DNA of 55,399 nucleotides. It comes from an uncultured Rubritalea sp. Lineage in GTDB: Bacteria > Verrucomicrobiota > Verrucomicrobiia > Verrucomicrobiales > Akkermansiaceae. Every line of letters starts with the position of its first letter. Position 1 is the stretch's first letter. Under the pieces are notes generated by a model. That model worked only from the letters and a program-made list of their open reading frames with translations. It did not search any database and was not told the DNA's origin. The position numbers were made by a program, and so were the translations under genes. The stretch lies in assembly GCA_937981665.1 (NCBI GenBank), contig CALJOJ010000077.1, positions 1-55,399 of the forward strand. The letters are read 5' to 3'. Positions 6,103 through 16,104 of this stretch are shown here, one piece after another.

Positions 6103-6888
6103 CTACTCCTCCTCTAGTAGCTCACTGCCATTTTCTTCGCTATATGATTTAGCTTTTATATTCTGGCGCGCTCGCTTGAGTGCCATAGCCGCGGCCTCTT
6201 CACGCTTTTTTTTAGCCGCAAGTACGGCTTTTGCTTTCTTTATCGCCTTCTGCACTATTTCATCTTCTGCTTCTATTTTAGAATCTGCGCTATCCGCTGT
6301 AGTATTAATATAGCCTGGCTTTTTCTTACGTATGAACTCCTCTTTGTATCGAATGAGTTTTTCTTCTAAGTTCTTTCGTTCTTCACGCTTTTCGTCAGTC
6401 ATGAAGTTTGAGTTCAAGTCATCCTTGGTCTCGTAGCTATTCAATAAAGGGTCACTTGCTACAGGCATTTCTTTACCCACAAGAGCGAATAGATCCTCTT
6501 TTAAATAATCATTACCCGCTACTACTGTGAATACAGGGAAAAAGCACAACGCACAAAATATGCTAATAAATGCTGCGTTGTGTCTAGATAGTGCATGCTT
6601 AACCGTTATCCATAAGGCTATCACGAGAGCTAATACCAGTGGTACAGTCATGATCCAGAAATCTAACATTTCAAAATAGTCTGCTCGACCTGCCTTGGCT
6701 TTTTTGATGATCCACCAGCCAATCGTAATAAATGGCAGCGCATACCCTAAGACAGTAAGGAATTTACTAGCACGTAGCTTATTATATGTATCTACGATCT
6801 GATTATTATTTTGTACCTGTATCCCACCTTGCGCTCGCATTTGGGATAGCTCATCATGAGCGTGCTTCTTATGAGGTATTTTCGACAT
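6103..6888 (-). CDS. Hypothetical membrane protein with basic coiled-coil tail
   Basis: A 261-residue protein of unknown function. After a polar N-terminus there are three likely membrane segments at about residues 43-61, 77-98 and 107-125. A long soluble tail follows, rich in Lys, Glu and Ala (residues 165-255), that should form a coiled coil or extended helix (KAIKKAKAVLAAKKKREEAA). The tail is very basic and could contact nucleic acid or other polyanions, but this is inference. It ends at TAG and lies 27 bp downstream of the SET-domain gene on the same strand, so the two may be cotranscribed. Confidence 0.65.
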   Translation of the reverse strand: MSKIPHKKHAHDELSQMRAQGGIQVQNNNQIVDTYNKLRASKFLTVLGYALPFITIGWWIIKKAKAGRADYFEMLDFWIMTVPLVLALVIALWITVKHALSRHNAAFISIFCALCFFPVFTVVAGNDYLKEDLFALVGKEMPVASDPLLNSYETKDDLNSNFMTDEKREERKNLEEKLIRYKEEFIRKKKPGYINTTADSADSKIEAEDEIVQKAIKKAKAVLAAKKKREEAAAMALKRARQNIKAKSYSEENGSELLEEE

Positions 6889-6915
6889 GATTGATCTATT
6901 TTTTAAATTTTAAGC

Positions 6916-7524
6916 CTACGCAGTCTGATCTGCTAGTTCTTCTTTTTCTAAAATGCGCTTCTTTAGCTCAGGCCACTGCTCTTGGCTCACGATATAACCG
7001 ACACATGAGTCCTTGCCGCATTTACAGATGTGGTCTTCATAGCAGTCAACATCAAAGCCGTAGTCAAAGGATAACTCCTCTCCTTTCTTGATAGGCTTGA
7101 TTGAGTAAATAAATATCTCATCTCCTTCGATCCATGCTTCACAGTTTGGCTCGCAGGAATGATTAATCAAGCGAGCATCATTCCAGGCTACATTGCCATC
7201 GATGTCCCATTTCTTATCAAGTGTAAATATATAGACAGCAGCCTCACCACTTTTCTCTGCCTTAGCGGCTTGGTCCCAAGCCCGCTCATTACTATCCTCT
7301 TTATTTACATATTCTCCGAGGTACTCAATGATCTGAGTCTTCTCAGCGATGTCTTGAGCTGCATAGACGCCACGCCCATGAATTTCGGAGTCCCTGACGT
7401 CACAGAGGTCGCTCTGACCACGCTCGTACATTTCCTTCATTAGGCGAGTGATACGCGCCATTTCAGTGAGGTGGTCGTAGCGTTTCTGCTTTTTCTTACT
7501 CTTGTTTTTTTTATCTTTAGGCAT
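6916..7524 (-). CDS. SET-domain protein lysine methyltransferase with post-SET motif
   Basis: A 202-residue protein. A lysine-rich N-terminus (about 15 residues) is followed by a SET domain: SEIHGRGVYAAQDI (about 46-59), YLGEYV, the cofactor-binding RLINHSCEPNCEA (about 117-129), and GEELSFDYGF with the catalytic tyrosine. It closes with a post-SET zinc motif CKCGKDSCVGYI. The family transfers methyl groups from S-adenosylmethionine to lysine side chains. It is mainly eukaryotic, but bacterial members are known, notably in chlamydiae and Verrucomicrobiota, where histone-like or ribosomal proteins are candidate substrates. All key residues are present. The downstream gene on the same strand is a basic membrane protein. 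Confidence 0.88.
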   Translation of the reverse strand: MPKDKKNKSKKKQKRYDHLTEMARITRLMKEMYERGQSDLCDVRDSEIHGRGVYAAQDIAEKTQIIEYLGEYVNKEDSNERAWDQAAKAEKSGEAAVYIFTLDKKWDIDGNVAWNDARLINHSCEPNCEAWIEGDEIFIYSIKPIKKGEELSFDYGFDVDCYEDHICKCGKDSCVGYIVSQEQWPELKKRILEKEELADQTA

Positions 7525-7540
7525 ACTTACTTTGGCTAGA

Positions 7541-8254
7541 TTACTTGATTTCTGAATCCTTTGACTCAGGCAGTAGTAGACGACTAGGAAGTGATGGGAA
7601 TACTGAGCGCAAATCTTGTGTTGTCATTTTACTACCATCAATAAATGTCCACTTTTCCTGCCCCTGGACTCCTATCTCTTGTGCTACCGCGATCTGATAA
7701 CTTTCTCGCTTCAGCTTTCTAGGGACACCGCTTTTATTGTTCGTAAATGTCCAAACTTGAGTAGTTGGAATGAAAATCAACCAGTTACTAAAGACATCAG
7801 AATCTTTCAGTTTTACATCGATTCCTTGATCTATTTTCATCTTAAGTTCAGGCTTGATTTGCTGCCAGACCTTGAAGACACCAACGGGCTTGCCCACCGT
7901 GTAACTTGTGATAGTTACCCCCATTTGGTTTAAGCCATTGGCTATCTTAGTCTGGACTTCCTGAGCGTTGATCATAGTCCCCAGAGTTTTTTCCTGCTTC
8001 TTTTTATAGCGAGGATACATATTCTCGATCGCGTAAGCATAGTTACCCTTGAGGTTCTGGTCAGCTAGTTTCTGAGTGGCTAGCTGGACTGATGCTAAGG
8101 TCGCAGCTGGTATGACTATGCTTTCGTCAGTCATGACTGGTCCCCGCGCAACCTGGGCTGGCAGTGCAGGTAGTGCGGGTAGTGGTGGAGCCTTTTGAGC
8201 TGAGCCAATATCAGTTGCACAAAGCGTCACCATAAAGAGTAATAATCGATTCAT
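7541..8254 (-). CDS. Hypothetical exported protein
   Basis: A 237-residue protein with a short hydrophobic signal peptide (about residues 1-20), then a proline/alanine-rich linker (APPLPALPALPAQVARGP). A conserved-looking globular part follows (about 45-215: NLKGNYAYAIENMYPRYKKK, PVGVFKVWQQIKPELKM, WTFTNNKSGVPRKLKRESY, GQEKWTFIDGSKMT). The C-terminal part resembles the small beta-rich folds of periplasmic proteins, but I do not recognise the family. It ends at TAA and lies 16 bp upstream of the SET-domain gene on the same strand, so a three-gene unit 8254-6103 is plausible. Confidence 0.6.
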   Translation of the reverse strand: MNRLLLFMVTLCATDIGSAQKAPPLPALPALPAQVARGPVMTDESIVIPAATLASVQLATQKLADQNLKGNYAYAIENMYPRYKKKQEKTLGTMINAQEVQTKIANGLNQMGVTITSYTVGKPVGVFKVWQQIKPELKMKIDQGIDVKLKDSDVFSNWLIFIPTTQVWTFTNNKSGVPRKLKRESYQIAVAQEIGVQGQEKWTFIDGSKMTTQDLRSVFPSLPSRLLLPESKDSEIK

Positions 8255-8440
8255 ATGTGATTTAAAATCTATCGCAATTCGCCCAGAGTCAAGCCCTCTA
8301 TGGTAAATTGCTCAATCAATAGAAAAGCCAGCTGAATGCTGTTCAGAATTATTCACATTTTTCTCACATTCCTTTACAATTACGAAATACATAAAACATC
8401 TTTGCCAAAACCATAAAAACCATTTTATATTCAGCTTCTC

Positions 8441-9379
8441 ATGGCAAAGAAACAGGCATTAGGAAAAGGATTAGGAGCTCTAATCAAGAAACAGGGAAAT
8501 AGCTCAGAGATATCAAAAGACATCTCTAAGAGCTCGAGCTCACAGAATCATACTGGTATGGGATCACACGAGAATGATGTTCGTAAGGTTCCTATTAAGA
8601 AAGTAGTGCCCTCACCACTTCAGCCTAGAAAGCATTTCACAGAAGGCATGTTGGATGACCTGATGGATTCCATTTCTCAGCACGGTATTATTCAGCCTCT
8701 CATCGTACGTGAAGTAAATGGCGAGCTAGAATTAATCGCTGGTGAACGTCGATGGAGAGCATCTACTAATCTAGGACTCAGTGAAGTTCCTGTCATCATT
8801 CGTAAAGCGAGTGATCAGGATGTCTTGGAAATGGCTCTCATAGAGAACCTTCAGCGTGAAGACCTCAATGCCATTGAAGAGGCTGCAGGTTATGTTCGGC
8901 TTGCTAAGGAATTTGCGATGAAGCAAGACCAGATAGCGAACCGCGTAGGTAAATCTCGAGCCACTGTAGCCAATGCAATGCGTCTACTAGACCTTCATGA
9001 AGACGTCCAAATCATGGTATCACAAAGCCGTATTTCAGTAGGCCATGCAAAAGCTATCCTCGCGCTGAAAGACCCAAAGGCACAAGTTCTAGCAGCTGAC
9101 CAAGTCATTAAAAAAAAGCTTACTGTCCGTGCTACTGAGAAACTAGCACAGGACTTTAACAAGATCAAAACTACCAGCAATACAACTAATCAACAGGCTG
9201 GCTCTGCTGAAGAAGTGGCTCTCATCCAGAAAATCCAAGAACAGTTACAAAGTGATTTTTCTACACGAGTCAGCGTACATCACTCAGCCAAGAAAGGGAA
9301 GATAGAGATAGAGTACTACGGAGATAAAGACCTCAACAGGATTCTTGATCTGTTAGGAGTTTCATTGACTGACTTTTAA
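8441..9379 (+). CDS. parB: Chromosome partitioning protein ParB
   Basis: A 312-residue ParB/Spo0J-type protein starting with the typical KKQALGKGLGALI. The ParB N-terminal domain spans about residues 48-125 (PLQPRKHF, IIQPLIVRE, and the CTP-binding GERRWRA box). The helix-turn-helix follows (QIANRVGKSRATVANAMRLL, about 165-190), and a C-terminal dimerisation part carries a final IEIEYYGDKDLNRILDLLG. ParB loads at parS sites, spreads as a CTP-dependent clamp and works with ParA. No parA lies in the window and no clear parS site was noticed. The gene is monocistronic in appearance, with divergent neighbours on the left and the M28 gene 44 bp downstream. Confidence 0.95.
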   Translation: MAKKQALGKGLGALIKKQGNSSEISKDISKSSSSQNHTGMGSHENDVRKVPIKKVVPSPLQPRKHFTEGMLDDLMDSISQHGIIQPLIVREVNGELELIAGERRWRASTNLGLSEVPVIIRKASDQDVLEMALIENLQREDLNAIEEAAGYVRLAKEFAMKQDQIANRVGKSRATVANAMRLLDLHEDVQIMVSQSRISVGHAKAILALKDPKAQVLAADQVIKKKLTVRATEKLAQDFNKIKTTSNTTNQQAGSAEEVALIQKIQEQLQSDFSTRVSVHHSAKKGKIEIEYYGDKDLNRILDLLGVSLTDF

Positions 9380-9423
9380 TTTAAGTTTCAGCCGCTTATC
9401 TTCCCCCTAACAACCATGTACTA

Positions 9424-10449
9424 ATGAAGCCTTTATCTTCTCTAACTCTACCTCTCCTTACAGCTTGCACTTTAGTATGTGCTACCACTACAAGTTGCAG
9501 GCAAGAATCTAGTCTGCCACCAGTAGCTACAAGTGAAGGTGTGGACAGCTCTAACATCGCAGCTCTCAATAATATCGAGACTCAATCAATTAGTTCCTAT
9601 AAGGGATGGGACTTTGGCAAAGAGGCTTATCTACATACACAGAATATTCTAGATTTTGGTGTCCGCCCGATAGAGTCAGAAGGACACAAGAAGACACAGG
9701 ACTATATCACTAAGAAGCTAGAAAAGTGTGGATGGAGCGTGATGCGCCAATCCTTCACGACCTCGACACCTTACGGTGAAAGAACTTTCACCAACCTCAT
9801 CGCTCGTCACAAAGACGCAACCACCACACCGAACGTTGTCCTCTCTGCTCACTATGATGCGAAGCAACTAGATAACTTCTTGGCAGCAGATGATGCAGCC
9901 AGTTGCGTTGCCGCTATTCTAGAAATAGGTGAAAACTTACCTAAACATGATCAAGAATTAGCGAAACAAATGGAGCTAGTTTTTTTCGATGGAGAAGAAG
10001 CTCTTAAACCCAATATTGTTTATCTGAAAGATGGTCTCTATGGTAGCATCTACTATTCCCAATACCTTCGTAATGATGTCAATGGACCTAAAAAACTCTA
10101 CGCTAATAAGCCCGCGTTTGGCATTCTGTTAGACATGATTGGTCACAATAATTTATCGGTGAAAATCCCCATTGACACCCCCTATTCGCTGCTTAAAACA
10201 TATTTAGACGTAGTCGCGAAACATGACCTACAAGACCGGTTTGGAATAGCTAAAGGATCTATTTTAGATGACCACTACCCGATGAATGAAATAGCGGGTC
10301 TACCTACTATTGATATCATTGGTGACTTCAGCTCTAAAGACTGGTGGCACACCACAGATGATAATCTAAGTAACATATCGCAAAACAGCCTCAATGTGAG
10401 CATCCAAGTCGCACTTGAGATAATGAATGCTCAGCTTTTGAAAAAATAA
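9424..10449 (+). CDS. M28-family zinc peptidase / glutaminyl cyclase-like lipoprotein
   Basis: A 341-residue exported protein. The N-terminus is a signal peptide ending in TTSC (about residue 25), a lipobox-like site, so it is probably a lipoprotein. The M28 zinc ligands are visible: His in SAHYDAK (about 143), Asp-Asp in AADDAAS (about 157), Glu-Glu in FFDGEEAL (about 191) and the late His in WWHTTDDN (about 310). The order and the final WHTxDDN block resemble bacterial glutaminyl-peptide cyclotransferases as well as aminopeptidases, so the substrate is open. It lies 44 bp after parB on the same strand and ends at TAA, convergent with parE. Confidence 0.85.
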   Translation: MKPLSSLTLPLLTACTLVCATTTSCRQESSLPPVATSEGVDSSNIAALNNIETQSISSYKGWDFGKEAYLHTQNILDFGVRPIESEGHKKTQDYITKKLEKCGWSVMRQSFTTSTPYGERTFTNLIARHKDATTTPNVVLSAHYDAKQLDNFLAADDAASCVAAILEIGENLPKHDQELAKQMELVFFDGEEALKPNIVYLKDGLYGSIYYSQYLRNDVNGPKKLYANKPAFGILLDMIGHNNLSVKIPIDTPYSLLKTYLDVVAKHDLQDRFGIAKGSILDDHYPMNEIAGLPTIDIIGDFSSKDWWHTTDDNLSNISQNSLNVSIQVALEIMNAQLLKK

Positions 10450-10475
10450 CTAGCCTGTTAAAGTGGGATATTCAT

Positions 10476-12326
10476 TTACTCTACCTCAGCGGAGTTCACG
10501 TCCTCTCTGAGGTTATCGATGATATAGAGCTGGCGGTCAGGAGTATTTTTTCCCATATAGAATGCGAGCATTTCTTTCAGGGACTTACCTTCTTCCATAG
10601 AAACGGGATTCAGCCTCATGTCATCACCGATCATGAATTTAAATTCGTCAGGTGAGATCTCACCGAGTCCTTTGAATCGAGTGATTTCAGCAGCCTTACC
10701 GCACTCTTTCATGGCATTATCTTTCTCACCATCATCATAACAGTAGAATGTCTTCTTCTTATTACGCACTCGGAAAAGTGGTGTTTCTAGAATATACACA
10801 TGCCCTTCTCTGACCACTTCTGGGAAAAACTGGAGGAAAAATGTTAGCAGTAGCAATCGAATGTGCATGCCGTCCACATCCGCATCAGTCGCGATGACTA
10901 CTTTGTTAAATTTCAGACCTTCTAGACCGTCTTCGATGTTGAGAGCGTGTTGAAGAAGGTTAAATTCCTCATTCTCATAAACAATCTTTTTAGTGAGGGC
11001 AAATGAGTTCAATGGCTTTCCCCTTAGTGAGAATACTGCCTGTGTCTCCACATCTCTACTCTTCGTAATAGAACCACTCGCAGAGTCACCCTCTGTAATG
11101 AATACAGTAGTCTCTTCACGACGCTTGTGCTTGGTATCAAGATGCACACGACAATCTCTGAGCTTCTTATTATGGACCTTCGCCTTTCTAGCACGGTCAC
11201 GCGCTAGCTTCTTGATCCCCTTTAGCTCTTTACGCTCTCTCTCAGCTACTAGAATACGCTTCTGCAGAGACTCTGCTGCTGATGGGTTCTTGTGTAGGTA
11301 GTTATCGAGATGTTCTTTAAGAAAATTTAAAATGAAAGTACGTACCGTCTCACCTTCTGGGGCTACATTAGTAGAGCCTAGCTTCGTCTTAGTCTGACTC
11401 TCAAAAACAGGCTCTTCTACACGGATAGAAACAGCGGCATTAAGACCAGCTCTGATATCTGACGGGTCATACTGTTTCTTATAAAAATCTCTCAGCACCT
11501 TCACCACTGACTCACGGAATGCGGCGAGGTGGGTTCCACCTTGAGTAGTGTGCTGACCATTTACAAATGTGTAGTAGTCTTCACCACTGGCCATCGTATG
11601 AGTGAATGTTATGTCTAAATCATGACCTGTTAGATGGATGGGCTCGTAGAGCATCTCTTCATCTATCTCTTCTTTCAGTAAATCTAAAAGTCCGTTTTTA
11701 GATTTAAATTTCTTACCATTAAAGACCACTGTAAGCCCTGGATTTAGATAAGAATAGTAACGGCACATTTTCTCAACGTGACGCTCTCTGAACTTAGTCT
11801 TCTCTGGAAAAACTTCACGATCCACATCAAAAGCAATTCGGGTACCATTAACAGCATCCTTATCCTTTTTAGGCTTCTTCATCTCCTCGGTGACTTCTCC
11901 GCGGCTAAACTCGATCGCCTTGGTCTCCCCCTCACGCCACGCCTGAATCTCGAAAAATATTGAAAGCGCATTTACCGCTTTGATACCTACTCCGTTGAGA
12001 CCAACTGACTTTTTGAATGCTTCACTGTCGTACTTCGCACCAGTGTTGATTTTCGCTGCACAGTCTATCAATTTACCGAGTGGAATGCCACGTCCAAAGT
12101 CACGCACTTCGACACGATCAGATTCATCTATATTGACATGGATCTCTTTACCATGCCCCATTACAAATTCATCAATCGAGTTATCCATTACTTCCTTGAG
12201 AAGGATATAAATTCCATCCTCAGGACTTGAACCATCGGCAAGTTTGCCAATATACATTCCAGGACGTAAGCGGATATGCTCTTTCCAGTCTAAACTCTTA
12301 ATGTCGTCTTCTGTGTAACTTGCCAT
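10476..12326 (-). CDS. parE: Type IIA topoisomerase subunit B (ParE/GyrB-like)
   Basis: A 616-residue GHKL-ATPase/TOPRIM subunit. The ATP site shows EVMDNSIDE (about 45-53), DFGRGIPLG (about 76-84) and [12 protein letters not shown]. The transducer domain includes the QTKTKLG loop. The TOPRIM domain has [10 protein letters not shown] (about 410) and [10 protein letters not shown] with the metal-binding DxDxDG. The compact length and the central spacer rich in Lys/Arg (about 350-395) resemble the ParE-type subunits of Bacteroidota and Verrucomicrobiota rather than the longer GyrB. The partner A subunit is not in the window. It probably removes positive supercoils or decatenates chromosomes with ParC. 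The sign could be gyrB instead; I favour parE on length. Confidence 0.85.
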   Translation of the reverse strand: MASYTEDDIKSLDWKEHIRLRPGMYIGKLADGSSPEDGIYILLKEVMDNSIDEFVMGHGKEIHVNIDESDRVEVRDFGRGIPLGKLIDCAAKINTGAKYDSEAFKKSVGLNGVGIKAVNALSIFFEIQAWREGETKAIEFSRGEVTEEMKKPKKDKDAVNGTRIAFDVDREVFPEKTKFRERHVEKMCRYYSYLNPGLTVVFNGKKFKSKNGLLDLLKEEIDEEMLYEPIHLTGHDLDITFTHTMASGEDYYTFVNGQHTTQGGTHLAAFRESVVKVLRDFYKKQYDPSDIRAGLNAAVSIRVEEPVFESQTKTKLGSTNVAPEGETVRTFILNFLKEHLDNYLHKNPSAAESLQKRILVAERERKELKGIKKLARDRARKAKVHNKKLRDCRVHLDTKHKRREETTVFITEGDSASGSITKSRDVETQAVFSLRGKPLNSFALTKKIVYENEEFNLLQHALNIEDGLEGLKFNKVVIATDADVDGMHIRLLLLTFFLQFFPEVVREGHVYILETPLFRVRNKKKTFYCYDDGEKDNAMKECGKAAEITRFKGLGEISPDEFKFMIGDDMRLNPVSMEEGKSLKEMLAFYMGKNTPDRQLYIIDNLREDVNSAEVE

Positions 12327-12429
12327 ACTTAAAAATATTTTACTTAAGATGCCTTAAATATTTGCATCTGGCAACCACGAAATTCAAAATACCCACACGA
12401 TGAGAAGACCATGAAGTATAGCAACAATC

Positions 12430-13095
12430 CTAATCTAAGGACTTTGTAGGAGCCTCCTTCATCATAAATGAGATGGCGACTCCTGGCAATATGTTCACCC
12501 ATGTCCAAGCATGGATACTAGCAATTAAAGCCTCTTCCTCTGACAGCCGATTAAGAGGGCGAGCACGCTCAATTAGAGTGGCTATCTGAGTAGCGGCCTC
12601 CTTCTCTACAGCTCTAGAGAACCATAGAGAACAAATACAGCTGGCAATAGCTAAACCTATAATAACAATAGCCCACATCGCAGGAACTCTACCCACAACG
12701 ATACCAAGCACCGCACCAAGCATCGTCAATGAGGGTAAAATATACCCCATTTTCACGTACTTCACCCTCCAACGGATGAGCTTTTCATAATCATTCCAGA
12801 GACCAGACAAGCTTACTCGGATCAGCTGACGAGCTACATCTTTAGATGATTTAGAATGACGAAATTTTTCTTCTACAATGGCAACTCCTTGATTGGTTAG
12901 TGGTGTACCAGCCCATGCTCGTTTTCTAAATTCATAATTAAGCTTAGGGTATTTCTTCACCAGCACCTCTAAGATGCTTTCAAGATCTACAGATAATTCC
13001 TGAGGTTTATAAAGCAGCCGGAAACCAAATAGATTTGCTACCACCATACCTGCTAAAATAGGGATAGTGCAGAGAATGATGAGTAAGATCTTCAT
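12430..13095 (-). CDS. Hypothetical membrane protein
   Basis: A 221-residue protein with an N-terminal membrane segment (residues 3-24). Two central segments (about 115-135 and 138-162, ILPSLTMLGAVLGIVVGRV and MWAIVIIGLAIASCI) and a weaker one near the C-terminus follow. The stretch between residues 35 and 110 is soluble and charged, with tryptophans. I do not recognise a family. The downstream gene is parE, about 100 bp further on the same strand. It ends at TAG. Confidence 0.6.
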   Translation of the reverse strand: MKILLIILCTIPILAGMVVANLFGFRLLYKPQELSVDLESILEVLVKKYPKLNYEFRKRAWAGTPLTNQGVAIVEEKFRHSKSSKDVARQLIRVSLSGLWNDYEKLIRWRVKYVKMGYILPSLTMLGAVLGIVVGRVPAMWAIVIIGLAIASCICSLWFSRAVEKEAATQIATLIERARPLNRLSEEEALIASIHAWTWVNILPGVAISFMMKEAPTKSLD

Positions 13096-13139
13096 GGATA
13101 AAATATGAGTACTTCAGCTAGCTAGCTCAAAACTACGAC

Positions 13140-15941
13140 TTAAGGCTTGGGATGCGGTTCCGAGCGGAATCTCTTGAGCTGACCAGCCAAATTATACGTC
13201 CGCACTTTAGCACTCGAAGATGCGCCTACTGTATCAAGTTTACCATACATACTAGCTGATACAGCTTTCTCACCCCATTCAATCGCTTTTTTCCTGTCGC
13301 CTTTAGCATGCCAGACCTCAGCAGTAGTATCTATATAAGCAGGCTCGAACGGGTTCAGCTCACGAGACTTACTTGAATGCATGAGCGCCTCATCCAGTTT
13401 TCGAACTGCGCGAGATAGTAACCAAGCCATCATGTTACGCGTATTTGCTGAATCTGGAAAATCGACTAATGACTCAGAGATCAACTCATAAGATCCTTCC
13501 ACCCACGCATCGTATTGCGCTCCTAAATTAAGCGTACGAGTCGCTGGGTAGAAATAATCCGCTAAAACACCATTTCCTAACAATACCTCATGCGCTGACT
13601 TTAGCATCTTCAGCCCATTTACTTTCTGCCCCTTTTGATACAACTCCATGCCTCTTGTGAAGCTGAGATTAAAGAACATATTTGAGTATCCAGCTGTGTA
13701 TGCAATGTTCACATTATCCGGATCTTCAATCATAACTCGGACAGCATCCACCATCATAAATGCAGCTGCTTTACCCCACTGTTGTTTCTTAATATATGCA
13801 TTATCTGAAGAAGATAAATAGCCTAGAGCAACCTCATATGCGTGTTTATTTCTGTCTAATGAAGCCGCAATCAAGCACTGCTCCATAATCTCTGTAGAGA
13901 TATCATCATAACCAGCAATGGCATGCTGAGCTGCTATTTGGCGGAGGTCATCATAAAGACCCAAACTTAAGGTCTTTGCATGCTTTAGTAATTTTTCCGC
14001 TGCAGCGACATCACCGAGATTTCGCTTAGCTATTGAATAAATAGAATACCACTCAGCAGATTTTTCGATAATTTTATTCTCTTCATCTAAAAATTCAACA
14101 AGCTTCTCATTATTCATAATACCTAGGAGTGATCGCAAGTACTCGCCTTTCCTAGCTAAAATCAGGTCTGCATTATCTTTCTCTTTGTCTTCATCTAAAA
14201 GAAGCTTAGCGAATCTAACATGACTGTGTGAATCCTGCCTAAATGAAGCTGCAGATAATAGCGCTTCACGCATCTCAGTTAAACCATCAACACCTTTTTG
14301 CTTAGCAAGCTCCTGAAGCTCATCTTGTAACTTTAAATAGGGCTTAATCTTATCCTTCTCCACCCCCATTATTAGGCCTAGGTCACGGAATGACTGCTCT
14401 TTAGAAACACCAGCACGGCTATCTAGTGTCAACCAGATCAAATCAGTATGAAGCGTATCATCATATAAATAGGTCACCATCTCGCCAAAGATAGCTTGAT
14501 TATCATTACCGTCCTCAACGATTAACTCGATAGCCAGATCATGCATACCTTTATGAGAAATCCTCTCTATCAATTTACACCATTCCTCATTATTCTCGCG
14601 AATAGCGGTAAGTAACGGTGAAATCACAGATTTTGCTTGGTCGTATAATCCACGATCATAATAAAAATCAGTTAAATCTAACAGCTGCTCTCTCAGTCTA
14701 TTAACCTTAAATGAATCAACAAATGGATCAATTTTATTACGAACTTTATCATTAATAGACTTTTCGGTAAGCCCACCAATGTACAGAGTCAATGACGCGT
14801 CATCAGTGATCCCAATCGTAGCCAATGCACGTTTAGGCTGCTCTAGGTAATTAAAATAAGTAAATGCATCATTCTTGTAATTTTCCACCATGTATGGCTC
14901 TAGCTTCATCGCTGCACCTGTCATAGCCATTGACTTAAACACCTGCTTTGTAGTGCTCGTTGGCTTGTCTCCTTCAAACAATTCTAGTTTCTTTAACTCA
15001 CTATCATAGGCTGCTTCTATGCGTTTATCTTCATTAGCACCAGAGTACTGAGCCTTGAGTAACATGACACCAAGCTTGGCTTCAAAAGGTGCCTTATCAG
15101 AGAAAAAATCCACCATCTTAGTAGCATCACCATCGAGTAAATCTAAATTAGCGATGACCCCCGCGAGGTTTTCTTGCTTAGCATATTTACGAATCTCAGA
15201 TCGATTACGTTTCGCTAAGTATAAGTTCCTTTTCCAGGAAGCCTTCTCTTTTCCTTCAGGTAATTTTTTGAGATTTTCTAGCTCCACATCTGTCCTACCA
15301 GTGAGTTGATAGATGTAAGCTAACGAACGCATTATCGTTGCCGTTTTAGGTGCTAGTTTCAGTTGTTCAATAGCGGTATTCACATCGCCTTGGATGATCG
15401 ACTCCCTAGCAGCATTATGAGCCAACCTCGGAAACTCGGCATAAAGGCGATTAGACATTTTTTTATCATTGAGCTCCGATAACATGAAGAGCATGAGTGA
15501 GTACTCTCTTTCTGTGTAAAGCTCTCTAAGGCTAATGAGTTTCTTTTTCTCATCTCCAGCATCAAACCCCTGCACAAGAACTGTAATATGTGGCTCAGTC
15601 TCAGGAGAAACACCCACTTTAATATAGTTAATAAGAGTAGATGCCCTAGAAATTAATTCTGGATTTTTAGACAGAACCGCCTCCTCTAAGGCCTGCAAAA
15701 CAGACTTACCTCTCCTCCACAGTAGGTCTGAGGCCAGTTGTCGCTTAGAATAGTCTTCATCGGAAAGAAGTTCTATAAGCTCTTGGTTATTCAACTCAGC
15801 AATACTTAACTTAGAGCTATTCTTCAGCTCAGTGTCGGCTGTGTCATCTGCATAACTTACGGTGACACCTAGTCCGGCAACCAGAAATCCGGCTACTGAG
15901 ATACTTTTAAAGAAGCAAGGTTGGGAATGTTTTAAAGTCAT
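13140..15941 (-). CDS. Large exported TPR-like repeat protein
   Basis: About 933 residues from ATG 15941 (MTLKHSQPCFF); an upstream in-frame ATG at 15965 is less likely because the signal peptide begins here. A hydrophobic signal segment (SISVAGFLVAGLGVTVSYA) leads to an almost entirely alpha-helical protein with repeated patterns typical of tetratricopeptide or HEAT-like units. Examples are EQLKLAPKTATIMRSLAYIY, AEKLLKHAKTLSLGLYDDLR and, near the end, EALMHSSKSRELNPFEPAYI. The C-terminal repeats look most like classical TPRs. It is probably a periplasmic scaffold; no partner is evident. It ends at TAA. Confidence 0.7.
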   Translation of the reverse strand: MTLKHSQPCFFKSISVAGFLVAGLGVTVSYADDTADTELKNSSKLSIAELNNQELIELLSDEDYSKRQLASDLLWRRGKSVLQALEEAVLSKNPELISRASTLINYIKVGVSPETEPHITVLVQGFDAGDEKKKLISLRELYTEREYSLMLFMLSELNDKKMSNRLYAEFPRLAHNAARESIIQGDVNTAIEQLKLAPKTATIMRSLAYIYQLTGRTDVELENLKKLPEGKEKASWKRNLYLAKRNRSEIRKYAKQENLAGVIANLDLLDGDATKMVDFFSDKAPFEAKLGVMLLKAQYSGANEDKRIEAAYDSELKKLELFEGDKPTSTTKQVFKSMAMTGAAMKLEPYMVENYKNDAFTYFNYLEQPKRALATIGITDDASLTLYIGGLTEKSINDKVRNKIDPFVDSFKVNRLREQLLDLTDFYYDRGLYDQAKSVISPLLTAIRENNEEWCKLIERISHKGMHDLAIELIVEDGNDNQAIFGEMVTYLYDDTLHTDLIWLTLDSRAGVSKEQSFRDLGLIMGVEKDKIKPYLKLQDELQELAKQKGVDGLTEMREALLSAASFRQDSHSHVRFAKLLLDEDKEKDNADLILARKGEYLRSLLGIMNNEKLVEFLDEENKIIEKSAEWYSIYSIAKRNLGDVAAAEKLLKHAKTLSLGLYDDLRQIAAQHAIAGYDDISTEIMEQCLIAASLDRNKHAYEVALGYLSSSDNAYIKKQQWGKAAAFMMVDAVRVMIEDPDNVNIAYTAGYSNMFFNLSFTRGMELYQKGQKVNGLKMLKSAHEVLLGNGVLADYFYPATRTLNLGAQYDAWVEGSYELISESLVDFPDSANTRNMMAWLLSRAVRKLDEALMHSSKSRELNPFEPAYIDTTAEVWHAKGDRKKAIEWGEKAVSASMYGKLDTVGASSSAKVRTYNLAGQLKRFRSEPHPKP

Positions 15942-16104
15942 AACTGTTTGAAAGAATATAATCAAAGTAGCGTAATTGTAAGAGATTGCCAGATTTCTTT
16001 TGGTTCTATTGTCTACAGTACATCCCTTGGATGATAGATCTGTTTCATCATTAAATCTATTTTAAATCTTGTAAAATCATTACTACTTCATATCAAAATA
16101 CTCA

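Noticed and set aside
8255..8440. Possible promoter and parS site in front of parB
   Set aside because: A weak TTTACA and AT-rich spacer are visible but no convincing -10; no parS-like palindrome was noticed.
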